Shown here: in pieces, positions 43,086 to 54,094 of the stretch
Layout of the letters: every line of letters begins with the position of its first letter
How positions within the stretch are numbered: the first letter of the stretch is position 1
DNA from: Bacteroidota bacterium
GTDB taxonomy: Bacteria; Bacteroidota; Rhodothermia; Rhodothermales; Rubricoccaceae
Length of the DNA: 64,000 nucleotides
Assembly: GCA_039821555.1 (NCBI GenBank)
Contig: JBCBNX010000001.1
Coordinates: 112,576-176,575, forward strand
Reading direction: 5' to 3'
The notes under the pieces: generated by a model
Told to the model about the DNA's origin: nothing
Database searches by the model: none
The model's input: the letters and a program-made list of their open reading frames with translations, nothing else
Translations under genes and position numbers: made by a program

Positions 43086-45533
43086 ATGCGCTTCGAAATC
43101 CGCCAACGTGCCGATGCGCAGTTCGTCTTCGAACTGCGCGACGAGGACCGCCTCCTCCTGACCAGCCGCCCCTTTGCCGACCGAGAAGCTGTCGTGAATG
43201 CGGTGCAGGCCACGGTGGATGCCATCGAAGAGGCCGAGGGCTACGATGCCGTCCAGTCGGACGCAGGCTACATCCAACGCGTCTACGACGCGGACGGCGG
43301 CGTGCTGGCCGAGAGCCCAGCGTCCGCGAGTGAGACCGAGGCAAACGCCTTGGGTGCCGCCCTCCTCGAAGGCGCCGCTCGCAGCGACGACTACGAGGTC
43401 ACGATCACCACCACCACGACGGACGCGGCGTCGGTGCCGCTCGCGTTCCGCTCCATGCGCGAGGTCGATCCCGCCAGCTACTACGACTTCGACGCCATCG
43501 GAGCGAGCCGGGCAACGGGCGGACAATCGTTCGAAGACGGCGGCGAGTACTACTATGTCGTCAACGACGGCGACGGCCAGCCCTTGCTCTTTACGCGTCA
43601 TTACGCCACCGCCGGGCCGCGCAACAAACGCATGCGCTCGGTGCTCGAAGCCGCGGGCCGCGACTCGCGCTACGAGACGGTTGAGGAGGGTGGGCAGACC
43701 TACTTCATCGTGAAGGCGCGCAACGGCATGGAGATCGCCCGCAGCCGGGCGTTCACCTCGGCGGCCGCGATGACCGCCGCGATAGGCTACCTCCAAGGCT
43801 ACGCGCCAGCCGCCTACCAGGATGTGAAGACGACAAGGCGGCGCGGCGGCGGCTCTGACGCCAACGACTACGACTTCACGCTCACCAGTACCACCAACGA
43901 ACCCGGCTTCGACGCCTACCGCGCAGGTCCCGGCCAATTCGTCTTCCTGTTCAACGACGAGGGCGGCCAGCCCATTCTGTTCAGTCAGGGTTATTCGGGC
44001 CGCTCTTCGCGTGACAACGGCATCAAGGCCGTGATCCGCAACGCCGGGGAGGAGGGACGCTACGAACTCAAGGAAGAGAACGGGGAACACTTTTTCATCC
44101 TCCGAGCGGGCAACCGCCGCGAGATTGCTCGCAGCCGCGTCTTCCCGAGTGCCGCCGCCGCGCTCGCAGCGATGGCGTTTCTGCGCCGCCAAGCTCCGAC
44201 GTTCGCCGACCAGTATGGCATTGTCCTGGCAGATCAAACGCGTACGAGAACGGATACGGAGTCCTTTACGGTCCGCGCTGATCCGCGTGAAGCAGTAGGT
44301 GGGGCTCTCGGCGCGGCCGCACTGGGACTCGCCGGAGCCGCCCTGTCCGGGGGCGACGACGAAGCTGAGGAGACTGAGAGCGCCGACGGCGATAGCGCCG
44401 TAGCCGGCGCTGTGGCAACGGGTCTCAGTGCCAGGACTGGCGCTGGCGTGGCAGGCGTGCCGCTGAGTGAAGACGACGACGAGGAGACCGGGGCCGCTGC
44501 GGTCCCGCTAGCCGGTGCTGCTGCCGTTGGTGGCACTGCAGCAGCAGCATCTTCTGCGCCTGCCCCGCGCGAGCGTGTCACGCCGGTGGCTGCTGCCGGA
44601 GGAGGAGGAGTCTCAGGAGCCGCAGCGGGCGCGACGAGTGGTGCGGCGGCTGGCGGCGGCTGCATGAAGTGGCTCCTGCCGCTCTTGCTCGCCCTTCTGC
44701 TGCTGTTCCTGCTGCTGTGGTTCCTGCGTGGGTGCGCCGGGTGTGGTGATGTTTCCGGGGAAGAGTCGAGTGGCATCGTCGATGGCGATGCGGCCGAGGG
44801 CAGCACCGATGCGGTTCCGCTCCCGCTGCCCGCCGACTCGATGGAGGTCGACACCACCACCGCTGAACTCGGTATGGGCATCGATACGACGGCGACCGCC
44901 GCCGATGAGCCAACGCCTGAGCCTGCCCCTGAGCCGACTTCCGAACCTGCGCCAGTGCCCGAACCTGCGCCAGCGCCCGAACCGGAGCCTGCGCCAGCCC
45001 CCGTGCCGGAGCCGGAGCCTGCTGCTGCGGTGCCGAGCGCGCCTGACGTGTCGGGCGCGGTCGTGCCTCGTGCGGCGGCCTCCGGATTCGACCTCGACAA
45101 CTACACGCTCACGCCAGGCTCGATGGAAGCACAGCTGCTCGCCTACCTCAATGGCAGCGAGCCTGCCGGGCGCTCGTTCGTGTTCTCCCGCGTCAACTAC
45201 CCCTCAGGCGATCACCCCATCGACGCGAGCGGAGCCGAGCAGGCTTTCCTCGTCGGTGAGATTCTGAAGCGCTTCCCGAACGTCCGCGCGACGATTCACG
45301 GGCACATCGATGGAATGGAGAGCGAAACGTACACGGGGCCAAACCCACGTGGCTCGATGACGCTCTCCCAACTCCGCGCCCACTGTGTCTGGCAGCGCCT
45401 AGTCTACCAGGGCGTTCCACGTAGCCAGATTGAGATGGTCGGGCACGCCAATAGCGACCCTGTAGGCTCAGACGACATGGCTGAGGGGCGGCAAGCGAAC
45501 CGCCGCGTCGAGATCGAGATCACGCGCAAATAG
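43086..45533 (+). CDS. YegP/DUF1508-repeat protein fused through a membrane helix to an OmpA C-terminal domain
   Basis: 815 residues. Three tandem pairs of YegP-like modules: 1-97 (degenerate), 155-235 (QPLLFTRHYATAGPRNKRM, FIVKARNGMEIARSRAFTS) and 284-368 (GQPILFSQGYSGRSSRDNGI, FILRAGNRREIARSRVFPS). There follow a Gly/Ala-rich linker (400-525), one transmembrane helix (about 528-548), an acidic Pro-rich segment (605-650) and an OmpA-type peptidoglycan-binding domain (about 690-815; ATIHGHIDGMESE, LSQLRAHCVWQRLVYQGVP, EGRQANRRVEIEI). With no signal peptide, the YegP part should be cytoplasmic and the OmpA part periplasmic, joining inside to the wall. YegP's role is unknown. Start is the ATG at 43086. 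Confidence 0.88.
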   Translation: MRFEIRQRADAQFVFELRDEDRLLLTSRPFADREAVVNAVQATVDAIEEAEGYDAVQSDAGYIQRVYDADGGVLAESPASASETEANALGAALLEGAARSDDYEVTITTTTTDAASVPLAFRSMREVDPASYYDFDAIGASRATGGQSFEDGGEYYYVVNDGDGQPLLFTRHYATAGPRNKRMRSVLEAAGRDSRYETVEEGGQTYFIVKARNGMEIARSRAFTSAAAMTAAIGYLQGYAPAAYQDVKTTRRRGGGSDANDYDFTLTSTTNEPGFDAYRAGPGQFVFLFNDEGGQPILFSQGYSGRSSRDNGIKAVIRNAGEEGRYELKEENGEHFFILRAGNRREIARSRVFPSAAAALAAMAFLRRQAPTFADQYGIVLADQTRTRTDTESFTVRADPREAVGGALGAAALGLAGAALSGGDDEAEETESADGDSAVAGAVATGLSARTGAGVAGVPLSEDDDEETGAAAVPLAGAAAVGGTAAAASSAPAPRERVTPVAAAGGGGVSGAAAGATSGAAAGGGCMKWLLPLLLALLLLFLLLWFLRGCAGCGDVSGEESSGIVDGDAAEGSTDAVPLPLPADSMEVDTTTAELGMGIDTTATAADEPTPEPAPEPTSEPAPVPEPAPAPEPEPAPAPVPEPEPAAAVPSAPDVSGAVVPRAAASGFDLDNYTLTPGSMEAQLLAYLNGSEPAGRSFVFSRVNYPSGDHPIDASGAEQAFLVGEILKRFPNVRATIHGHIDGMESETYTGPNPRGSMTLSQLRAHCVWQRLVYQGVPRSQIEMVGHANSDPVGSDDMAEGRQANRRVEIEITRK

Positions 45534-45716
45534 GTCCCCGCAGGACAATCTTGGAGCCAGGCTCGGCACGCCAGGAGAGATTCCTGCGAAGTGCCCTGCC
45601 TGCCCGGTACGGTAGCGTAGTGCCCGCAACTCGCGATCTCACGTACATGGCCCGTTCTGCCGTCCGGACAGGCGGTGCGAACGCTCACGCGCATTCTGTA
45701 CAGTCCAATCAACACC

Positions 45717-47357
45717 ATGCATCGCCTGCTTCTCATCGCTCTGGCGGTGGCAGCGCCCCTCGCGCTTGCCCAGCCTGCCGTCACGGCTCCAGAGCCTGTT
45801 GACACCACCGCTGTTTCGTTTTTCAAGACCGAAGCCACCGAGCGCGGTCAGGTCATGGACCACGCGCTCTGGCTCACCGACATGCACGGGGGCCGGCTCA
45901 CCGCCTCGCCCGAACTCGCCGCCGCTCTAGACTGGGCGGAGGGTCGCTTCGCGTCGTGGGGCTATGAGGCTGAGCAGGAGCCGTGGGGCGAGTTTGGTCG
46001 CGGCTGGCAGATCGAGCGCTTCACCATGCAGGCCCGCATCGACGGTCCGGACGTCGCCGCGCAAACGATGCCTGTCTTTGCCTTGCCGAAAGCTTGGAGC
46101 CCCAGCATCGGAGACGCCCAAGGCGAGGTTGTCGTCTTCAACCCTGAGAACCGCGACGAGATGGAAGCCTACCGGGGGACGCTCGCGGGCAAGGTTGTCC
46201 TGATGGGCAGCCGGAGTGACATCGAGGTCGGCTTCGAGCCGGTCGCGGTGCGGCGTGATGCCGAGGGGCTGCTCAAGATGGCCAATGCTGCCGGGGGTCC
46301 TGGAGGCGGGCGTACCTACTCTGCCGAGCAACTGGCCCGCTACCGCTTCCGCGCGGAGCAACTCGTGTTCGTGCTCAGCGAAGCGCCGATGGCTATCCTG
46401 GAGCCGTCGAACCTCGGGGGCACGGGTTCCATCCGCGTGATGTCGGCCCGCGTCCCGGCGCCCGCTTCCGTCGCGTGGTACGATCGCCCGAATCCGTGGG
46501 ACGTAGGCGCTGAGACAATCCCGCAGTTCGTGCTCATGGACGAGCACTACAACCGCCTCCTCCGCCTCGTCGAAGCCGACCAGAATGTCTCCGTCGACAT
46601 TGAATTCGAGGCGTCGTTCTACGACGAAGACCTCACCGAACACAACGTGATTGCCGAGATCCGTGGTACCGACCCCGTGATCGGCGACGAGATCGTGATG
46701 GTAGGTGCGCACATCGACGCGTGGCACGGCGGCACAGGGGCTACGGACAATGGCTCCGGCACGGCTGTCGCCATGGAAGTCGGGCGTCTGCTTAAAGCAT
46801 ACTACGACGAGCGTGGTGAGGGCCCGCGCCGCACGATCCGAATCGCGCTCTGGACAGGAGAGGAGCAGGGGCTCTATGGTTCCCGCGGCTACGTTGCCGA
46901 CCACTTTGCCGAGATGGAGGGCCGGTCTGTCGTCGGCACGAAGCCGGACTACGACAACTTCTCGGCCTACTACAACCTCGACAACGGCACCGGACGCATC
47001 CGGGGCGTCTATCAGCAGAACAACCCTGGCGTTGGCCCGCTCTTCCGTGCCTGGCTCGATGCCTTCGACGACGAGAGCGCGCAGACGCTCACCATCTCGA
47101 ACACGGGTGGCACCGACCACCAGGCATTCGACGGCGTGGGCCTACCAGGCTTCCAGTTTATCCAGGATGGCATTGCCTACTTCAAGCAAACCTGGCACGG
47201 CTCCATGGACACCTACGATCACCTCATTGAGGACGACCTGGAGCAGGCAGCAGCCCTGATCGCAACCTTCGCCTACCACACGGCAGAGCGCGACGAGAAG
47301 CTCCCGCGCAAGCCCTTTTCTCTCGCCCCGCGCACCGGGACCGAGGGCACCAACTAG
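45717..47357 (+). CDS. M28-family zinc peptidase, secreted, with a PA-like insert
   Basis: 546 residues. Signal peptide MHRLLLIALAVAAPLALAQ. Residues about 110-280 resemble a protease-associated insert (GEVVVFNPENRDEMEAYRGT, GKVVLMGSRSDIEVG). The M28 domain has the first zinc ligands in VGAHIDAWHGGTGATDNGSG (His and the bridging Asp), the catalytic Glu and ligand in LWTGEEQGLYGSRGYV, and a later ligand in NTGGTDHQAFDGVGLPGF. These cleave amino acids or dipeptides from the N- or C-terminal end of peptides. The start at 45717 is set by the signal peptide. It is convergent with the M23 lipoprotein gene. Confidence 0.92.
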   Translation: MHRLLLIALAVAAPLALAQPAVTAPEPVDTTAVSFFKTEATERGQVMDHALWLTDMHGGRLTASPELAAALDWAEGRFASWGYEAEQEPWGEFGRGWQIERFTMQARIDGPDVAAQTMPVFALPKAWSPSIGDAQGEVVVFNPENRDEMEAYRGTLAGKVVLMGSRSDIEVGFEPVAVRRDAEGLLKMANAAGGPGGGRTYSAEQLARYRFRAEQLVFVLSEAPMAILEPSNLGGTGSIRVMSARVPAPASVAWYDRPNPWDVGAETIPQFVLMDEHYNRLLRLVEADQNVSVDIEFEASFYDEDLTEHNVIAEIRGTDPVIGDEIVMVGAHIDAWHGGTGATDNGSGTAVAMEVGRLLKAYYDERGEGPRRTIRIALWTGEEQGLYGSRGYVADHFAEMEGRSVVGTKPDYDNFSAYYNLDNGTGRIRGVYQQNNPGVGPLFRAWLDAFDDESAQTLTISNTGGTDHQAFDGVGLPGFQFIQDGIAYFKQTWHGSMDTYDHLIEDDLEQAAALIATFAYHTAERDEKLPRKPFSLAPRTGTEGTN

Positions 47358-47379
47358 CGCCCCACATGATGATGGCGGA

Positions 47380-47410
47380 GCGGGCATGCGTCCTTGGGGG
47401 GCATGCCCGC
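47380..47410. terminator. Stem-loop between convergent genes, bidirectional terminator candidate
   Basis: Perfect 10-bp stem GCGGGCATGC (47380-47389) with GCATGCCCGC (47401-47410) and an 11-base loop. No T tract follows in either direction. Confidence 0.55.
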
Positions 47411-47413
47411 AGT

Positions 47414-47509
47414 CGTTGGGGCTACGGTGTAGTGGTTCCGTTGGGGCTACGGTATGGTTTCCGTTGGGGCTACGGTATCGTTTCCGTTGGGGCTACGGTG
47501 TAGTGGTTC
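47414..47509. repeat. Four-copy 23/25-base minisatellite
   Basis: Units 47414-47438 (25 bases), 47439-47461 (23), 47462-47484 (23) and 47485-47509 (25) all start CGTTGGGGCTACGGT; the outer two end in GTAGTGGTTC and the inner two in ATSGTTTC, an A-B-B-A order. The fourth copy covers the stop and last codons of the M23 gene on the other strand. Confidence 0.93.
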
Positions 47510-48494
47510 GCGGGGAAGAACGCCGCCCTACGATGTATGGATAAGGGTCGACGGCCCCTGCGCCCGTGTAGATGCCGAAATGCAGGTGGGGCGGCGTGGT
47601 GCGCGCGTTTCCTGTGTTGCCTACCGTGCCGAGCGTGTCGCCGGGTTGTACACGCTCGCCACGTTGCACGAGTTGTCTTTCGAGGTGCGCGTAGTAGAGC
47701 GAGCCGACACGGGTGCGCAGCCACACGACGCGACCGCCCAGCGGGGTCTCCTGAACCCGCGTGATGCGGCCATGCATCGATGCCACCACGGGCGTGCCAC
47801 GGGGGGCGAAGATGTCCACGCCCTCGTGACGGCGGGCACCACCGTCGCGCGGAGCGCCCCACAGGCTGCGGATAGCCCGTTCGTTCACCGAAGCCACGGG
47901 GAAGCCCAGCGACGGAGCCGTTTCGAGTCGCACCGCTACCGTTCCACGGGCAAGCAACTCGGGTTGGATGCGGAGCATCAGCGCTTCGTCGCGCCGAGCA
48001 CGTCGCTCCAAGCGTAGTGTGTCGGACTGCGATGCCCCTGCCGAGTCGGCGTACGTCCACGCGACATCGGACCAGAGCCGCTGCGACACCGGGAGCGAAT
48101 CGGCGGGCGGGACGAAGAAGAGGTCGGCAAACACGCGCGCCGAGTCGGTATCCAGGACTGGGACGATTTCGAGGCGGAGCACCTCGCCGCGCTTCAGGTC
48201 AAGGCGGGCACTCCAGGCTGTCGGTTCTGCTGAACCAAACGACAGGCCCGGGGCCGAGGGAAGCGGGCTGCTATCGTCGGCGAGGAGGGCGGCCTCGGCC
48301 GCGTCAAGCCAGCGTTGTACGAGCAAGGACGAGCCGAGTCCGGCCTCAAGCAAGGCATCCCGATACGCTTCGTGAGGCGGGACCGGCAGATTCCGGGGTG
48401 GTGAGTCGGTCTCGTCGCAGCCTGTTGCAATGAGCAGAAACGCAGTGAACGTCAGCAAAGGAGACAGGCGCAAGGCGAGCGAGGAGATGAGCAT
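47493..48494 (-). CDS. M23-family peptidase lipoprotein
   Basis: 333 residues. Lipobox LLIATGC near residue 26. The C-terminal LytM domain (about 205-320) has the zinc ligands in RRHEGVDIFAPRGTPV (H-x-G-x-D) and TTPPHLHFGIYTGAGAVDPY (H-x-H), so it should be an active zinc enzyme or a divisome-activator-type domain cutting peptidoglycan peptide bridges. The N-terminal 170 residues are helix- and strand-rich and unlike the usual coiled coil of EnvC. Its last five codons and stop come from a copy of the minisatellite. Convergent with the M28 gene. Confidence 0.9.
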   Translation of the reverse strand: MLISSLALRLSPLLTFTAFLLIATGCDETDSPPRNLPVPPHEAYRDALLEAGLGSSLLVQRWLDAAEAALLADDSSPLPSAPGLSFGSAEPTAWSARLDLKRGEVLRLEIVPVLDTDSARVFADLFFVPPADSLPVSQRLWSDVAWTYADSAGASQSDTLRLERRARRDEALMLRIQPELLARGTVAVRLETAPSLGFPVASVNERAIRSLWGAPRDGGARRHEGVDIFAPRGTPVVASMHGRITRVQETPLGGRVVWLRTRVGSLYYAHLERQLVQRGERVQPGDTLGTVGNTGNARTTPPHLHFGIYTGAGAVDPYPYIVGRRSSPRTTTP

Positions 48495-48607
48495 GCCGCC
48501 CTCTACGGGACGAGTGGGTCAAAGGCTGCGGCGGGCACGAAGAACGAGGAGGGTGGCCAGGGCAGTCGGGGCTAAATCTGGGCAAGCGGGTGCCGATACC
48601 GGTGTAG

Positions 48608-50053
48608 TTGGTCCAACAGGAAGCCGCCGCCGTGTTTCGTACCCTTCTCCGCCTTCAGGCGCTCGCGTTCTGGCGTGCTCCGTTCCGCTCGGGCCGCCTA
48701 GTCCTAGCGAGCCTGCGCGCGCTCGGCGTGGCCTACGCCGTGCTGACAGCGGCGGCGCTCGGGTTCCTGATCCCCGATACGCTCTCGGTCTGGGCCCCAG
48801 AGCTCTCGGCCCGTGTTGCTGTGGAACGCGCACTCGTGCCCGCCCTGGTGATGCTCACGATGGGCCGTGTCCTCTTCCAAGATGTACCCACACGGGGCAT
48901 AGAAGCATTCCTGATGCTCCCCGTGTCGCGGCCTCAGGTGGCGCGGGCCGTGATGGTCCGCTCGGCGGTGACCGTCTTCAACGCAGCACCGCTCGCGTTC
49001 GTGGTGCCCTTTGCGCTCCGAACCGTGCGCAACACCGACGGCAGTGAGGCGGCCCTCGTGTTTGTGCTAGGCATGGCGGCCTGCATCGCCGTTTCGCACG
49101 GGGCTGTGGTGGTCTGGAAGACCCGACTGGGTGTGGCGCCTCGGGAAACCGTGACCGTCGTCGGCGGCACGCTCTGCGCGATGGCAGCGGCTCAGCTCGG
49201 CCTAGGAGGTATTCTTGGGCCCCACGCCCTCGTGTCCAGCGCGATGTTGTGCGCCGTAGCGGTGTTCATCAACGGCTACGCGTATCGCACCCTCCGGGAC
49301 GCCCTCTACCTCGATCTGCCCACGAAAGCGAAGCGGAGTAAGGAAGCAGCCCCGTTGCGTGGCTTCGAGCAACCAGGTGTCCGCGCGTTCCTCGACCTCG
49401 AATGGAGGCTCGTGCGGCGCACGCGCTACCCACGCGGTATCCTACTCAACGCTGTGGCGATGACGGTTGGACTTGCTGGCGCCGTCCTCCTCGCGGACGC
49501 GCCTACCGCGCCGATGCTGCTCTTCGCGACGGCCACGGTGGCGATCTCGGCGGGGCAGTTTGCCCTCCCGTTTGCGAGCAAACACTACGACCGCCTTCTG
49601 ACGCTGCCCGGGGCGCTCTCGGCATTCGTTCGGGCGAAACTGGCACTGGGCGTCGGGTCGGTAGTGGTGCTCGGAGTGCTACTGGCCGTGCCCATGCTCG
49701 CGGTCGATCCAGGCGTGCTCGGCCCGCTCGCGTGCGCCGTGCTCTTCGGCGCGGGCGTCTTCGCGCCCGTTGCCGTGGTAGGCTCCACGCTGGCTCCGAA
49801 GCCCATCGATGTGGACGACCAGTTCATGAACAGTCCCCGCGTCCACGCGCTGCTCCCCCAGGTCGTCCTCGCAATAGCCAGCGGCATGGGCGTGGCTCCC
49901 TACGTGTTGATGGGTCCCGAGGTAGGACTCGCAGCCATGGGTGGACTCGGCGCGATCGGCGTGCTGGTCCTCCCGCTCTGGCAGCGCGGCATCGTGGCAC
50001 GGGTCACGCGGCAACGCTACGCTGTCGCCAACCGATTCCGCTCCGTCCTCTGA
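48608..50053 (+). CDS. DUF5687-family membrane protein of an ABC exporter
   Basis: 481 residues with about twelve hydrophobic helices in groups (AYAVLTAAALGFLI, VMVRSAVTVFNAAPLAFVVPF, VVGGTLCAMAAAQLGLGGILG, LAGAVLLADAPTAPMLLFAT, VVVLGVLLAVPMLAV, IGVLVLPLW). The order LQALAFWRAPFRS at the start, MLPVSRPQVARAV, LDLEWRLVRRTRYPR, FASKHYDRLLTLPG and the ending RYAVANRFR match the DUF5687 family, membrane halves of ATP-driven exporters in the Bacteroidetes group. The adjacent ABC ATPase gene starts 29 bases downstream. The start is TTG at 48608; GTG at 48632 is possible. Cargo unknown. Confidence 0.82.
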   Translation: MVQQEAAAVFRTLLRLQALAFWRAPFRSGRLVLASLRALGVAYAVLTAAALGFLIPDTLSVWAPELSARVAVERALVPALVMLTMGRVLFQDVPTRGIEAFLMLPVSRPQVARAVMVRSAVTVFNAAPLAFVVPFALRTVRNTDGSEAALVFVLGMAACIAVSHGAVVVWKTRLGVAPRETVTVVGGTLCAMAAAQLGLGGILGPHALVSSAMLCAVAVFINGYAYRTLRDALYLDLPTKAKRSKEAAPLRGFEQPGVRAFLDLEWRLVRRTRYPRGILLNAVAMTVGLAGAVLLADAPTAPMLLFATATVAISAGQFALPFASKHYDRLLTLPGALSAFVRAKLALGVGSVVVLGVLLAVPMLAVDPGVLGPLACAVLFGAGVFAPVAVVGSTLAPKPIDVDDQFMNSPRVHALLPQVVLAIASGMGVAPYVLMGPEVGLAAMGGLGAIGVLVLPLWQRGIVARVTRQRYAVANRFRSVL

Positions 50054-50082
50054 CGACTGCTCTCGTTTCGCTTCCAATACCG

Positions 50083-50901
50083 ATGGTCACGCAAACTGCC
50101 GACGTTCTTACCGATACCGAGAACCCCAGTCCCAGGCCCGCGGCGTATGCACTGGCGGGACCACGCGGCACTGGGCCGCCGGTTCGTGGCGTCGAGGTCA
50201 TCGCCTCAGACCTAGTGAAAACGTACGGGGCGACCGAAGCCTTGCGCCTCGACCGTCTCAACGTGGCACCCGGCGAAACAGTCGGGCTCGTCGGCAACAA
50301 TGGAGCGGGCAAGACGACGCTGTTACGGCTCGTCCTCGACCTCATCCGTCCGACGGCCGGTTCGGTCACGCTCGATGGCATGGTGGTCAGCCAGACGACG
50401 GCCTGGAAGCCCCGTGTGAGCGCCTTCCTCGACCCGAGCTTTTTGATCGGTTACCTGCGGCCCGGCGAGCTTTTCCGCCTCGTTGGCGGGAGCTATGGGC
50501 TGAGCGCGGCTGAGGCCGACCGTCGCGCGGAGGCCTACGCCGACTTTCTAGGGCCGACGGTCGCCAAGCCAGGCGTGTTGGTGCGCGATCTGTCGCTCGG
50601 CAATGCGGGCAAGGTCGGCATCGTCGCGGCCCTGCTGTGCCGGCCCGATCTGCTCGTGCTCGACGAGCCGTTCGCGAACCTCGATCCGGGCGCGCGCATC
50701 CACCTAGAAGGGCTCCTCCGGGCCGAGCGGGACCGGGGAGCCACCGTCCTCGTGTCCAGCCACGATCTCGACAACGTCGTTGACGTGTGCACGCGGGTCC
50801 TCGTCATGGCCGACGGCCGCGTGGTGCGCGACACACCCGCTGAGCCTGGTACGCTGGCGGAACTACGTGCCTTCTTCGCGCGGGGTGGACGGGATGCGTG
50901 A
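50083..50901 (+). CDS. ABC-transporter ATPase, partner of the DUF5687 protein
   Basis: 272 residues, one nucleotide-binding domain after a Pro-rich head (1-35). Walker A LVGNNGAGKTTLLRLVLDL, signature DLSLGNAGKVGIVAALL where LSLGN replaces the usual LSGGQ, Walker B LLVLDEPFANLDPG and switch His in VLVSSHDLDNVVDV. The LSLGN form is common in ATPases of Bacteroidetes exporters. Start at 50083 (MVTQTADV). With the DUF5687 protein it should make a two-part exporter. Confidence 0.93.
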   Translation: MVTQTADVLTDTENPSPRPAAYALAGPRGTGPPVRGVEVIASDLVKTYGATEALRLDRLNVAPGETVGLVGNNGAGKTTLLRLVLDLIRPTAGSVTLDGMVVSQTTAWKPRVSAFLDPSFLIGYLRPGELFRLVGGSYGLSAAEADRRAEAYADFLGPTVAKPGVLVRDLSLGNAGKVGIVAALLCRPDLLVLDEPFANLDPGARIHLEGLLRAERDRGATVLVSSHDLDNVVDVCTRVLVMADGRVVRDTPAEPGTLAELRAFFARGGRDA

Positions 50902-51030
50902 AGAGGCATGAGGCAATGAGGTAGCGGAAGGTTCAGCGCTCGCCCCAGGCTGTGCCGTATTCGACGCGGCTCCACGGCTGTTCGAGCTACCTTGTGTGGC
51001 TCGTCCCTCTGCACACAACCCCGCCTTCTC

Positions 51031-52716
<1,686 letters not shown>

Positions 52717-52742
52717 CCCCGCAGCCCACGCGAGGTTGAGCC

Positions 52743-54041
52743 TCAGGCGCGCACGTGGTAGTCGCCTTCGGCGATCCACTTGAACGTCGTGAGCGCGTCG
52801 AGCCCCATCGGGCCACGGGCGTGCAGCTTCTGCGTGCTCACGGCTACCTCGGCGCCGAGCCCGAACTGCCCGCCGTCCGTGAAGCGCGTAGAGGCGTTGA
52901 CGTAGACTGCCGCCGAGTCGACCTCGTTGAGGAAGCGCGCGGCGTGCGCTGGCGTCTCGGTCAGGATACCGTCGGAGTGCTGCGTCGAGTGCGCATGGAC
53001 GTGGGCGATGGCCGTGTCTAGACTGTTGACGACGCGGAGGCCAAGCGTGAGGCCAAGCCATTCCTGATCGAAGTCGTCAGCGCCTGCGGGCACGAGCGCG
53101 AGGCCGTCCACGTTGGCCAGATGCGAAAGCGCCGCCTCGTCGGCGTGAACCTCAACGCCATGCTCGGCGAGCGCAGCGGCGACGCGGGGTAGGAAATCCG
53201 CAGCGATGCCCTCATGGACGAGCAGCGTGTCGAGTGCGTTGCAGACGCTCGGGCGCTGCACCTTGGCGTTCACGATCACCGGGATCGCCCGGTCGAGGTC
53301 GGCCGTGGCGTCTACGAAGAGGTGGCAGATGCCAATGCCGCCCGTGATGACCGGGATGGTGCTTTGCTCCTTGCACAGCCGATGCAGGCCCGCGCCGCCG
53401 CGAGGAATGATCATGTCGACGTAGTCGTCCAGGCGCAACAGTTCCCGCACGAGTGCGCGGTCGGTACTGTCGATGAGTTGCACGCACGCCTCAGGGAGGC
53501 CGACGCTGGCGAGCGCTTCGGCGAGCGCTCGGGCCAACGCCACGTTCGAGCGGATCGTCTCCGAGCCGCCCCGGAGCAGCGCGGCGTTCCCTGCCTTGAG
53601 GCACAGCGTCGCGATGTCGACCGTGACGTTGGGCCGCGCTTCGTAGATCACGCCGACTACGCCGAGGGGCACAGTCCGCCGCTTCAGCTGCAGCCCATTG
53701 TCGAGGGTCCGTTGGTCGAAGTCACGCCCAACCGGATCAGGGAGGTCGGCGACCTTGCGGGCGTCGTTGGCGAGGGCCTGGAGGCGCGAGGGGGTGAGCA
53801 GGAGGCGGTCCAGCAGCGCGTCGGTCAGCCCGTTGGCGCGGCCTCGGGCGACGTCTTGGGCGTTGGCCGCGAGGATCGTGTCGGCATGCCGCTCGATCGC
53901 CTCCGCGATAGCGTGGAGGGCCGCGTTTTTCTCCTCGGTGGTGGCGACAGCGAGGGCCCGGCTTGCCTCCTGGGCGGCCCGACCGAGGGCCTGCGGGTCG
54001 ACGTGCTTGTGGAGCGTGATCTCTGGGATGGGAATCGACAT
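52743..54041 (-). CDS. proA: Gamma-glutamyl phosphate reductase
   Basis: NADPH-dependent reduction of gamma-glutamyl phosphate to glutamate semialdehyde in proline synthesis. 432 residues, full length. Signatures: [23 protein letters not shown]-type segment, [12 protein letters not shown], nucleophile Cys in [17 protein letters not shown], and [20 protein letters not shown]. Start at 54041 ([16 protein letters not shown]); an upstream in-frame ATG at 54065 is less likely. Third gene of the GNAT-proB-proA run, 53 bases after proB. Confidence 0.97.
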   Translation of the reverse strand: MSIPIPEITLHKHVDPQALGRAAQEASRALAVATTEEKNAALHAIAEAIERHADTILAANAQDVARGRANGLTDALLDRLLLTPSRLQALANDARKVADLPDPVGRDFDQRTLDNGLQLKRRTVPLGVVGVIYEARPNVTVDIATLCLKAGNAALLRGGSETIRSNVALARALAEALASVGLPEACVQLIDSTDRALVRELLRLDDYVDMIIPRGGAGLHRLCKEQSTIPVITGGIGICHLFVDATADLDRAIPVIVNAKVQRPSVCNALDTLLVHEGIAADFLPRVAAALAEHGVEVHADEAALSHLANVDGLALVPAGADDFDQEWLGLTLGLRVVNSLDTAIAHVHAHSTQHSDGILTETPAHAARFLNEVDSAAVYVNASTRFTDGGQFGLGAEVAVSTQKLHARGPMGLDALTTFKWIAEGDYHVRA

Positions 54042-54094
54042 CGACGTTTGGAGGTCAGAAAGCAAATGAGGGCGGCTCCTTTACACCAAGATGT

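Noticed and set aside
45927-47120. A 397-codon minus-strand frame opposite the M28 peptidase
   Set aside because: Antisense shadow with low-complexity arginine/valine/histidine composition.
47414-47509. Repeats suggestive of a CRISPR array
   Set aside because: The units are directly adjacent with no spacers between them and no cas gene is nearby; it is a minisatellite.
50902-50930. Short ATGAGGCA/ATGAGGTA octad run after the ABC ATPase gene
   Set aside because: Only two to three units and no inverted arm; too short to separate from chance.
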